A stretch of DNA of 15,757 bases from Aurantibacter sp042094015 (GTDB lineage Bacteria > Bacteroidota > Bacteroidia > Flavobacteriales > Flavobacteriaceae). Numbering within the stretch: the stretch's first letter is position 1; the number at the start of each line of letters is the position of its first letter. This document shows, piece after piece, positions 7,075-14,093 of this stretch. The notes under the pieces were generated by a model, which made no database searches, was not told the DNA's origin, and saw only the letters and a program-made list of their open reading frames with translations. The stretch covers positions 1 through 15,757 of the forward strand of contig NZ_JBELDZ010000058.1 of NCBI RefSeq assembly GCF_042094015.1, read 5' to 3'. Position numbers and translations under genes: made by a program.

Positions 7075-9474
7075 ATGCGCATTTTACTTAGCGTTATTGC
7101 TTGTTTATCATTTTTACAAGTTATAGCGCAAGACTGTATCTATACTTTTCAAGGAAAAGTTATTGATTCACACGACAATACTGCTTTAGTAGGAGCAACT
7201 GTTATTTTAGCAGGTGTAGAACAAGCTGTACAAACTAATATTGATGGTGAGTTTACTTTTAGTAGTCTTTGTAATAAAGAGTATGCTTTTCAAGTGTCTC
7301 ATCCATATTGTACAACAAAAGGTTATACCGTTAAAATTAATGGTAACACCTTTAAAACTTTCTATTTAGAACATCATTTAGAAGAATTAAATGAGGTTAC
7401 TATTAGTGGTAATAGTAATAAATCGTTAACCAAAACAGCTAACGAAATTATTATTAGAAAAGCTACTATAGATAATTTTTCTAGTAAATCTTTTGCAGAT
7501 TTATTGGAAACAGTTTCTGGTGTTTCTAAATTAAGTACAGGTAATAGTATTTCTAAGCCTATTATTAATGGTTTACATAGTTCTAGAGTTGTTATTATTA
7601 ATGATGGTTCTAGGCTTAAAGACCAAGAATGGGGAATAGAACATGCTCCAAATATGGATGTTAATGCTATTAGTACAGTTACTGTTATTAAAGGCGCAAA
7701 TGGCTTAAAATATAGTGGTGATGCTATTGGAGGAATGATCCTTACTGAGTCTAATAAAATTCCAGTAAAAGATACTGTCTATGGAAATACTATTTTAAGT
7801 TTACATAGTAATGGTAGAGGTGGAACACTTAGTTCTAATTTAACCAAATCTTTTGAGACTGGTTTTTTTGCATCGGTTCAAGGTACAGTAAAACGCTTTG
7901 GCGATTTTAATACACCAGATTATAATTTAAGTAATACTGCTTTTTATGAGCGTGATATTTCCTTAAAAACAGGTGTAAATAAATTTAATTATGGTGTTAC
8001 AGGAAGTTATTCCTTTTTTAAATCTACGGTTGGAATTTTAAGAGCTTCACATTTAGGAGGAGCAACAGATCAAATTGCAGCTATTTCTAGTCCAGAACCA
8101 CTTTTTATAGATGATTTTACATATGCTGTTAATAATCCTAAGCAAGACGTTACACATCAAGTGTATAGGCTTAATGCTTTTAAGAAATTTAGCAAATTAG
8201 GAAAGTTAAATATACAGTATAATTATCAAATAAATAAACGTTTTGAATACGATATTAGACGTGGAGATGATAAGGATAAGCCGTCGATAGATTTAGAGTT
8301 GAGTAGTCATAATTTCTTATTAGATTTAGAAACCAAATTTAATAATTCCAGTAGCTTAATTAAATCAGGGTTAAGTTTTTCTAATGAAAATAACTTTGCA
8401 AATCCTGAAACTGGTGTAAGACGATTAATTCCAGATTACGATGCTAATGAAGCTGCATTATATGCTGTGTTTTCTACTAACTTGAATGATAAATTAACTT
8501 TTGAATTAGGTTCTAGATTAGATATCAAAAACATTGATGCTTTTAAGTTTTATAGAACGACGTTTTGGGAATTAAGAAATTACGATGAGTTGTTCTCTGA
8601 TCTAGTTGTTCAGGATTTAGGCACTCAAGTTTTAGTTAATGCTAACCTGACTTTCGTTAATTTTTCTGGCGCAACAGGATTATTTTATAAGATTGATGAA
8701 AAACAACTTTTTAAATTAAATTATGGATTAGCATCTAGAGCTCCAAATGCATCAGAACTATTTAGTGAAGGTTTACATCATTCAGCCTCAAGAATTGAAT
8801 TAGGAGATTTAAGGTTTAAATCTGAAATTTCTCATAAAATAGCTTTCAATTACGAAAGAAAAGGTGAGAAGTTAACCTTCAATTTCAACCCTTTTGTTCA
8901 GTTTGTAAACCGTTTTAAAGTTTTAGAGCCAACTAGTGTTGAGCAAAGTATAAGAGGTAACTTTCAGGTTTGGAGTTATAGAGAAACTAATGCTAAGTTA
9001 TATGGTATAGATTTAGATGTTACATACAGTCCTTTAAAGAGCCTTAATATAACGCAACAATTTGCATTGGTAAAAGGTTATGATGATATAAAAAAGCCAT
9101 TAATTAATTTACCACCAGCATCATTAAACAATTCAATAAATTATAATATAGAAAAATTAAAAAACATTAATATAACGCTACAAAATAATTATGTGTTTAG
9201 ACAAAATGAATTTCCAGACACTAATTTTGATGTATTCGTTCCAACAACACAAACATTTCAAGAAGTTGATTTAAGTACGCCACCAGAAGCTTACTTTTTA
9301 ACAAATTTTAAAGCAAGTATGCCTTTAAATCTATCAAATAAAACAGCATTAAATGTAAGTTTATTTGTAGATAATGTATTTAATACAACCTACCGAAATT
9401 ACTTAAATCGTTTTAGATATTATGCAGATGATTTAGGTAGAAACATTTCAATTCAATTAAAATTAAATTATTAA
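7075..9474 (+). CDS. TonB-dependent outer-membrane receptor, ZnuD-like plug motif
   Basis: This is a 799-residue outer-membrane active transporter. A signal peptide covers about 1-19 (...Q-V-I-A-Q). A carboxypeptidase-regulatory-like beta domain follows (about 22-100, with Cys21, Cys66 and Cys79). The plug domain spans about 115-225 and the remainder is a 22-strand-type barrel ending in aromatic Tyr799 (...Q-L-K-L-N-Y). There is no SusD partner, so it is not a glycan-type SusCD pair. In the plug, R-V-V-I-I-N-D-G followed by W-G-I-E-H-A-P (186-192) resembles the R-V-x-I-L-N...D-H-A region of ZnuD-type zinc receptors, with His190 in the equivalent place. Together with the His/Cys-rich gene 30 bases upstream and the lipoprotein gene 11 bases downstream, this suggests import of a metal ion. 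A metal chelate or haem remains possible. The barrel class is certain; the substrate is inference. Confidence 0.94.
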   Translation: MRILLSVIACLSFLQVIAQDCIYTFQGKVIDSHDNTALVGATVILAGVEQAVQTNIDGEFTFSSLCNKEYAFQVSHPYCTTKGYTVKINGNTFKTFYLEHHLEELNEVTISGNSNKSLTKTANEIIIRKATIDNFSSKSFADLLETVSGVSKLSTGNSISKPIINGLHSSRVVIINDGSRLKDQEWGIEHAPNMDVNAISTVTVIKGANGLKYSGDAIGGMILTESNKIPVKDTVYGNTILSLHSNGRGGTLSSNLTKSFETGFFASVQGTVKRFGDFNTPDYNLSNTAFYERDISLKTGVNKFNYGVTGSYSFFKSTVGILRASHLGGATDQIAAISSPEPLFIDDFTYAVNNPKQDVTHQVYRLNAFKKFSKLGKLNIQYNYQINKRFEYDIRRGDDKDKPSIDLELSSHNFLLDLETKFNNSSSLIKSGLSFSNENNFANPETGVRRLIPDYDANEAALYAVFSTNLNDKLTFELGSRLDIKNIDAFKFYRTTFWELRNYDELFSDLVVQDLGTQVLVNANLTFVNFSGATGLFYKIDEKQLFKLNYGLASRAPNASELFSEGLHHSASRIELGDLRFKSEISHKIAFNYERKGEKLTFNFNPFVQFVNRFKVLEPTSVEQSIRGNFQVWSYRETNAKLYGIDLDVTYSPLKSLNITQQFALVKGYDDIKKPLINLPPASLNNSINYNIEKLKNINITLQNNYVFRQNEFPDTNFDVFVPTTQTFQEVDLSTPPEAYFLTNFKASMPLNLSNKTALNVSLFVDNVFNTTYRNYLNRFRYYADDLGRNISIQLKLNY

Positions 9475-9485
9475 AAATAACAATT

Positions 9486-10037
9486 ATGAAAACTTTTAAA
9501 TTATTAAACGTATTAGCCATTTTATTATTAACTTTTTCTTGTTCAAGTGATGATGATATGAATCCATTACCAGTTAACGAAGAAGAATTAATAACAACAG
9601 TAAAAGTGGTTTTAACCCATGCAACAAGTTCAACGGTAACTTTAACTTATACAGATTTAGATGGAGATGGATCAGGTCTTGCAGTAATAGACGTTGATGG
9701 TGATTTTGATGCTAATACAAACTATACAGGAACTGTTCAATTTTTAAATGAAACAGAAAGCCCAGCAGAAGATATTACATTAGAAGTTGAACAAGAAGCT
9801 GATGAACACCAAGTTTTTTATACTTTTGAAAATGCATTAAACATAACAGCAGCAGCTACGGATGTGGATGGAAACAATAATTTATTAGGACTAGAATTTA
9901 GTTTTAATACTGGAGCTGCAAGTAGTGGAGCATTTACTTTAACACTAAGACATGAGCCAACAAAACCAAATTTTGGATTATCAGATGCTGGAGGAGAAAC
10001 AGATGTTGAGGTTACATTTAATGTAAACGTAATATAA
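9486..10037 (+). CDS. Surface-type lipoprotein paired with the TonB receptor
   Basis: This 183-residue lipoprotein has a lipobox L-T-F-S-C with lipidated Cys19. The next residues S-S-D-D-D fit the lipoprotein export signal known in Bacteroidota (in Flavobacterium, a Ser followed by acidic residues), which sends lipoproteins to the outer face of the outer membrane. The mature part is acidic and beta-rich, with Asp/Gly-rich turns (D-L-D-G-D-G at 57-62, D-V-D-G-D-F-D at 69-75, D-V-D-G-N at 126-130) that could bind calcium or other cations. It has only three histidines, at 45, 108 and 156. Related proteins are often labelled type 1 periplasmic binding fold superfamily, but at this length no two-lobed binding-protein fold can be present. 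The start lies 11 bases after the receptor stop, so they are co-transcribed. It is probably an accessory surface protein for substrate capture. Confidence 0.88.
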   Translation: MKTFKLLNVLAILLLTFSCSSDDDMNPLPVNEEELITTVKVVLTHATSSTVTLTYTDLDGDGSGLAVIDVDGDFDANTNYTGTVQFLNETESPAEDITLEVEQEADEHQVFYTFENALNITAAATDVDGNNNLLGLEFSFNTGAASSGAFTLTLRHEPTKPNFGLSDAGGETDVEVTFNVNVI

Positions 10038-10059
10038 GATCAAAATATTTTATTAGACT

Positions 10060-10095
10060 AAAAAGCATCTTTTAAAATTAAAAGATGCTTTTTTT
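10060..10095. terminator. Bidirectional terminator between convergent units
   Basis: A perfect 14-base stem (10060-10073, AAAAAGCATCTTTT, pairing with 10080-10093) encloses a 6-base loop AAAATT and is flanked by A and T tracts on either side. It can end transcripts of the receptor unit on the plus strand and of the DUF6787 gene, whose stop is at 10116, on the minus strand. Confidence 0.92.
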
Positions 10096-10115
10096 ATTAC
10101 AATAAATTGTAGGAA

Positions 10116-10613
10116 TTAATTTTTAAGAAAACGACCTAACCCAAATCGTCTAAGCATTTTCTTTTCAAAATTCCAGAAAAATTCAAACTGACCAAATAAC
10201 CAACCAAAAGTAACTAATAGAATTTGATAAAAAACTAAAGCAATAAAACAGAATAAGATATAATAAACTACAATATTTAAATTCTCTTTAGTTATTCCAA
10301 TAGATTTAATAATTGGTCTTCCAACAAAAAGACTAGAAGAACCTGTTATTGCAAAAACTAAAAAGATTCTAATAATTTCCCAACGTTGTTTTACAACCCA
10401 TTTATGCTCTAATTTTTTAAATAGTTTTAAGCATATGTTTAGTAATAAGTAAGAAACTATAATAGTTAAAGCAATTTTAAAGTAAAGAGGTTGATTTTTT
10501 ATAATCAAGTTTGAAAGTCTATAACTTGAGTAAATTAACGCTATAATACCTAGTAAAGGAAATAATAATTGCCAATTTTTAGTAATTTCCCAACGCTTTT
10601 TAAATGCTTGCAT
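10116..10613 (-). CDS. DUF6787 family inner-membrane protein
   Basis: The 165-residue protein contains the hallmark stretch of DUF6787: F-A-I-T-G-S-S-S (87-94), V-G-R-P, G-I-T-K-E-N, and then F-G-W-L-F-G-Q-F near 136-143 with the tail W-N-F-E-K-K-M-L-R-R-F-G-L-G. About four transmembrane helices are predicted (about 16-38, 45-63, 82-98 and 113-137). Its function is unknown; homologues are sometimes mislabelled prolipoprotein diacylglyceryl transferase. The frame is open upstream to a TTG at 10640-10638, but that TTG is part of a perfect -7 promoter box (10637-10645), so the ATG at 10613-10611 is chosen. The tetrapeptide R-W-E-I occurs twice (7-10 and 77-80), each ahead of a hydrophobic helix, which suggests an N-terminal extension built by partial duplication. 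The gene follows the DUF6146 lipoprotein. Confidence 0.87.
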   Translation of the reverse strand: MQAFKKRWEITKNWQLLFPLLGIIALIYSSYRLSNLIIKNQPLYFKIALTIIVSYLLLNICLKLFKKLEHKWVVKQRWEIIRIFLVFAITGSSSLFVGRPIIKSIGITKENLNIVVYYILFCFIALVFYQILLVTFGWLFGQFEFFWNFEKKMLRRFGLGRFLKN

Positions 10614-10636
10614 AATCAGAATTAGTTTTGCGATTG

Positions 10637-10645
10637 GCAAATATA
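10637..10645 (-). promoter_or_regulatory. -7 box for the DUF6787 gene
   Basis: Read on the minus strand the sequence is TATATTTGC, an exact match to the Bacteroidota TAnnTTTG(C) box. It lies just past the stop codon of the DUF6146 gene and about 24 bases ahead of the chosen ATG at 10613, giving a short leader. A TTG is present upstream, but 25 bases away (10673-10671), longer than the usual spacing. The gene could also be read through from the lipoprotein gene. Confidence 0.5.
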
Positions 10646-10647
10646 AT

Positions 10648-11082
10648 TTAATTTATAGGAACTCGTCTACCAAGTAGATTTTGTTTGTATTTGTTTTGGA
10701 AATAAATAAAATAATTATATAGCTTATAGTTAAGTTCATAACCGTAATCAATACTAGACTGATAGTTTATTTGCATTTCATATAAATTTTGAGAATATCT
10801 TCCAGATTGATTAACTCTATTATTCCATTCTAAAACATACAAGTTGTTTTTTTGTTCTAAATAAGATTGAGAATAGAAACCTTCAGGTTTGGCAATACTG
10901 TTTAGCCATATATTAAATCCTGGTTCAATAATAATTAGATCATATTCTAATTTATTACTTGAAATGGTTACAGTATCATTTTCTTTTGTTTGCTGAACAG
11001 GTTTTTCTGTAATTGTTTTTTTTGAGGTATTGCAAGAGGCAAAAGCTAATATTATAATTATAACAAAAACTATATTTTTCAT
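10648..11082 (-). CDS. DUF6146 family lipoprotein
   Basis: The 144-residue protein has a lipoprotein signal peptide with lipobox A-F-A-S-C, lipidated at Cys17. The next residues N-T-S-K-K are basic rather than acidic, so unlike the lipoprotein at 9486 it lacks a surface-export signal and probably faces the periplasm. The mature part matches DUF6146 by its conserved run: I-I-I-E-P-G-F (about 50-56), Y-S-Q-S-Y-L-E, a W-N-N-R-V segment, L-Y-E-M-Q-I-N-Y, I-D-Y-G-Y-E-L-N-Y and Y-F-I-Y-F-Q-N-K-Y. It is rich in Tyr and Asn. Its function is unknown. The stop codon is 7 bases before the region where the DUF6787 promoter and gene begin, so the two may work together in the envelope. Confidence 0.87.
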   Translation of the reverse strand: MKNIVFVIIIILAFASCNTSKKTITEKPVQQTKENDTVTISSNKLEYDLIIIEPGFNIWLNSIAKPEGFYSQSYLEQKNNLYVLEWNNRVNQSGRYSQNLYEMQINYQSSIDYGYELNYKLYNYFIYFQNKYKQNLLGRRVPIN

Positions 11083-11124
11083 GATGATTAAATTTTATTA
11101 AAGTTAGGTGTGTTTTTGTAAAAT

Positions 11125-11157
11125 AAAAAAGCCAAACATTAATGTTTGGCTTTTTTT
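11125..11157 (-). terminator. Terminator after the DUF937 gene
   Basis: This is a perfect palindrome: A6 then GCCAAACA, a TTAA loop, TGTTTGGC and T7. The stem is 14 bases with A and T tracts on both sides. It lies 18 bases beyond the stop of the DUF937 gene, separating it from the DUF6146 gene. Its symmetry means it would work in both directions. Confidence 0.92.
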
Positions 11158-11175
11158 AAACTTCTTAAATTGAAT

Positions 11176-11811
11176 TTATTTTCCAAAAAGACCACCAAGT
11201 AAACCAGCTAATCCGCCTTTTTTCTTAGTACCTCCAAGTACCATTCCTGCAACATCGTCAACAATACTTCCATCTCCATCTGCATCAAGAATTTGTTCTA
11301 GAAAGTTTTGTTCTGAAGAGCTAGAACTACCGCCTAACAAACCACCTAATAAATCTCCAATACCATTAGAAGAACTTACGTTGCTTTGTTGTGCTTGTTT
11401 TCCTAAAACTCCCATAAGAATTGGAGCAGCTACTTTTAATATTTGAGCCACAGAACCTGAGTCCATTCCTGCTTTTTGTCCAATTACAGATTCTACACCA
11501 GAACGTTTAGCTCCTAAAACATGTCCTAAAATTTTATCACCATCATTAGTAATATCTTCATTTACGCCACCTCCAAAAAGATCACCTAAATTATCTAAAA
11601 TTCCACCACTATGTTTTCCGCTAATTGCACCCATTAATCCTTCAGCTCCTTCTGGAGTAGAAGCATTACGTTGCATAGCTTTCATTAATACTGGTAGAGC
11701 CATTGTTAATACACTACTTGTTTTTCCTTGGTCATTTCCAGTTGATCCTGCAACTCCACCAATAATTTGTTTTCCTAAATCACTGTTCAATAAATCTAAA
11801 ATTCCTGACAT
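11176..11811 (-). CDS. DUF937 (YidB-like) family protein
   Basis: The 211-residue protein has no signal peptide or membrane helix. It matches DUF937 by its repeated Gly/Leu-rich helices: an N-terminal S-G-I-L-D-L-L-N-S-D-L-G-K-Q-I-I-G-G, then T-M-A-L-P-V-L-M-K-A-M, and a second similar unit A-A-P-I-L-M-G-V-L-G-K at 128-138. A Ser-rich linker (about 142-167) leads to D-A-D-G-D-G-S-I-V-D-D at 176-186, which has the spacing of an EF-hand or dockerin calcium-binding loop. The C-terminus G-G-L-A-G-L-L-G-G-L-F-G-K is glycine-rich. The family has no firm function. It is a single-gene unit: terminators lie on both sides, the upstream one ending serA. Confidence 0.9.
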   Translation of the reverse strand: MSGILDLLNSDLGKQIIGGVAGSTGNDQGKTSSVLTMALPVLMKAMQRNASTPEGAEGLMGAISGKHSGGILDNLGDLFGGGVNEDITNDGDKILGHVLGAKRSGVESVIGQKAGMDSGSVAQILKVAAPILMGVLGKQAQQSNVSSSNGIGDLLGGLLGGSSSSSEQNFLEQILDADGDGSIVDDVAGMVLGGTKKKGGLAGLLGGLFGK

Positions 11812-11868
11812 TTAATATGTTTTATGTTAATATATTTCTTTGTAATCAAAACGTATTCCAAATTACAG

Positions 11869-11898
11869 AAAAAAAGCCTCAAATCAATATTGAGTCTT
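11869..11898 (-). terminator. Terminator after serA
   Basis: On the minus strand AAGACTCAA (11898-11890) can pair with TTGAGGCTT (ending about 11874) around an AT-rich loop, with one A-G mismatch, followed by a run of seven T. It lies about 39 bases after the serA stop. The stem is weaker than the other terminators in the window. Confidence 0.6.
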
Positions 11899-11936
11899 AA
11901 AACAATTGTTTATTTAATTGTTTTTACGACAAAACG

Positions 11937-12899
11937 TTACTTATTATCGATTAAGAGTAAACTTTTTATTTGTTCAGCTAATTCTGTTCCAATTCTATCT
12001 TGTGCTTCGTTAGTTGCAGCACCAATATGTGGTGTTAGAGAAATTCTATCATTCATTAATAATTGCACTGCTGGTTTTGGTTCATCTTGAAATGTATCTA
12101 ATCCTGCAAAACTTAATTTACCAGACTCTAAAGCTGCAACTAATGCAACTTCATCTACTACGCCTCCGCGAGCTGCATTAATAATTGCAGAACCATCTTT
12201 CATTAAGTCAAATTGCGCTTTACCAATTACGTAATCTTTTTGAGCAGGAACATGTAATGAAATAAAATCTGCATGTCTTAAGACATCATCAACAGGTTCG
12301 GTTTCAATTTCTACGTTGATAAATTGCCCATTATAGAATTCTACTTTAATTTCTGCTTTACCAACAAATTTATCACTTGCAATAACCTTCATACCTACAC
12401 CTAGTGCAATTTTAGCGACTTCTCTACCAATGCGACCAAACCCGATAATTCCAATTGTTTTTCCTCTTAGTTCAACACCTTTAGCATAATTTTTCTTTAA
12501 GGCTTTAAACTTAGTGTCTCCATCTAAAGGCATATTACGATTAGAATCATATAAATAACGTACGCCTCCAAAAAGGTGAGCAAACACTAACTCTGCTACA
12601 GATTGAGAAGATGCAGCTGGTGTATTGATAACATGAACACCTTTTTCGCGTGCATATTCCACATCAATATTATCCATTCCAACACCACCACGACCAATAA
12701 CCTTTAAGCATGGACATGCATCAATAACATCTTTTCTTACAGTTGTTGCGCTTCTAACTAAAACAACGTCTACTTTATTTTCATTAATATAATTTGCTAG
12801 TTGCTCCTGTGCAACAGTAACTGTAATTACTTCAAATCCTGCAGCTTCTAATGCATTAATTCCGCTTTGTGAAACACCATCGTTTGCTAATACTTTCAT
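11937..12899 (-). CDS. serA: D-3-phosphoglycerate dehydrogenase, short form without ACT domain
   Basis: It oxidises 3-phosphoglycerate to 3-phosphohydroxypyruvate with NAD, the first step of serine synthesis in the cytosol. The 320-residue protein has the D-2-hydroxyacid dehydrogenase layout: a split substrate domain (about 1-98 and 293-320) around a Rossmann domain with G-F-G-R-I-G at 153-158. Catalytic residues are Arg244 in N-A-A-R-G-G, Glu273 in D-E-P and His291 in P-H-I-G-A. There is no C-terminal ACT domain, so the serine feedback control of the long E. coli-type enzyme is absent. Some other 2-hydroxyacid dehydrogenases share these motifs, but serC lies 56 bases upstream in the same direction, which fixes the role well. 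It is the second gene of a serC-serA unit. Confidence 0.94.
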   Translation of the reverse strand: MKVLANDGVSQSGINALEAAGFEVITVTVAQEQLANYINENKVDVVLVRSATTVRKDVIDACPCLKVIGRGGVGMDNIDVEYAREKGVHVINTPAASSQSVAELVFAHLFGGVRYLYDSNRNMPLDGDTKFKALKKNYAKGVELRGKTIGIIGFGRIGREVAKIALGVGMKVIASDKFVGKAEIKVEFYNGQFINVEIETEPVDDVLRHADFISLHVPAQKDYVIGKAQFDLMKDGSAIINAARGGVVDEVALVAALESGKLSFAGLDTFQDEPKPAVQLLMNDRISLTPHIGAATNEAQDRIGTELAEQIKSLLLIDNK

Positions 12900-12955
12900 T
12901 GTATATTAAATTTTTTCCGCTAAAGCGAACTGTTTTAAATTCTTTTACTAATTGA

Positions 12956-14020
12956 TTAAGCTTTATATTCAAGTTCACTCATAACTTCAACCAATACTTT
13001 AACACTATCTAAAGGTAATGCGTTGTACATACTTGCTCTATAGCCACCAACACTTCTGTGTCCATTTAAACCATTAATTCCTGCTTCTTGTAGCATTGTT
13101 TCAAAAGTTTCTTTTAAATCTTCGTTGACTAAGCTAAAAGTGGCATTCATGTCAGATCTATCAGCTTTAGCTGAAAAACCTTTAAATAATGGATTTAAAT
13201 CAATTTCAGAATACATTAAAATTGACTTTTTCTTGTTTTCTTTTTCAATAGCTTCAATTCCTCCTAAATTTTTTAACCATTCTAGAGTTAGCATTGATGT
13301 GTAAATTGGAAAAACAGGAGGCGTATTAAACATGCTACCTTTACTAATATGTACTTTATAATCTAACATACTAGGTATTTTGCGAGATACTTTACCTAAA
13401 ATATCTTCTTTAACAATAACTAGAGTTGTTCCTGCAGGACCCATATTTTTTTGAGCTCCAGCATAAATTAAATCAAATTTTGAAAAATCTAAAGTTCTAG
13501 AGAAAATATCTGAACTCATATCACATACCATTGGAATAGGAGATTTAGGGAATTTTTTCATTTGAGTACCATAGATGGTGTTGTTTGATGTACAATGAAA
13601 ATAATCATGATCTTCTGGAATATCAAATCCTTTAGGGATATAATTATAATTAGCGTCTTTAGATGATGCAACTTCTAAAATATCATCGAATATTACAGCT
13701 TCCTTAACTGCTTTATCAGCCCAAGTTCCTGTATTCAAATAAGCTGCTCTTTTTTCAAGTAAGTTTTGAGCAACCATTAAAAACTGTGTGCTTGCTCCAC
13801 CTTGTAAAAATAATGCTTTGTAACCTTTTCCTTCCAAACCTAAAAGTTCTAAGGCTAAAGAACGTGCATTTTCCATAACATCTACAAAAGCTTTGCTTCT
13901 GTGAGATATTTCTAATAATGATAAGTTATCATTATTAAAATTTAATACAGCTTCCGAAGCTTTTTTAAGGACTTCTTGTGGCAGAATACATGGTCCTGCA
14001 CTAAAATTATGTTTTTGCAT
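12956..14020 (-). CDS. serC: Phosphoserine aminotransferase
   Basis: It is a PLP enzyme that converts 3-phosphohydroxypyruvate and glutamate to O-phosphoserine and 2-oxoglutarate, and also acts in pyridoxal phosphate synthesis in many bacteria. The 354-residue length is usual. Family marks are the start N-F-S-A-G-P (5-10), E-I-S-H-R-S (37-42), the phosphate-binding G-G-A-S (74-77), T-W at 99-100, the V-C-D-M-S-S-D region with Asp167, and the Schiff-base lysine Lys191 in Y-A-G-A-Q-K-N-M-G. The C-terminus holds N-G-L-N-G-H-R-S-V-G-G-Y-R-A-S, also typical. It is first in the unit with serA, which supplies its substrate, 56 bases on. No exact -7 box was found in the 73 bases upstream. Confidence 0.96.
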   Translation of the reverse strand: MQKHNFSAGPCILPQEVLKKASEAVLNFNNDNLSLLEISHRSKAFVDVMENARSLALELLGLEGKGYKALFLQGGASTQFLMVAQNLLEKRAAYLNTGTWADKAVKEAVIFDDILEVASSKDANYNYIPKGFDIPEDHDYFHCTSNNTIYGTQMKKFPKSPIPMVCDMSSDIFSRTLDFSKFDLIYAGAQKNMGPAGTTLVIVKEDILGKVSRKIPSMLDYKVHISKGSMFNTPPVFPIYTSMLTLEWLKNLGGIEAIEKENKKKSILMYSEIDLNPLFKGFSAKADRSDMNATFSLVNEDLKETFETMLQEAGINGLNGHRSVGGYRASMYNALPLDSVKVLVEVMSELEYKA

Positions 14021-14093
14021 GTTTGTATGGTATTTAAGTTACAAAGGTCTTAATTATTGTTAGAAATCGTGTTATTTAAAAGATAAAATTCAA

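Noticed and set aside
11824..12090. Plus-strand frame of 88 codons overlapping the serA end
   Set aside because: It covers the serA terminator and the serA C-terminal coding region on the other strand; composition is that of a shadow.
14036..14056. Possible serC -7 box (GACCTTTG on the minus strand)
   Set aside because: It misses the first consensus base and has no TTG upstream at about 19 bases, so it was not listed.
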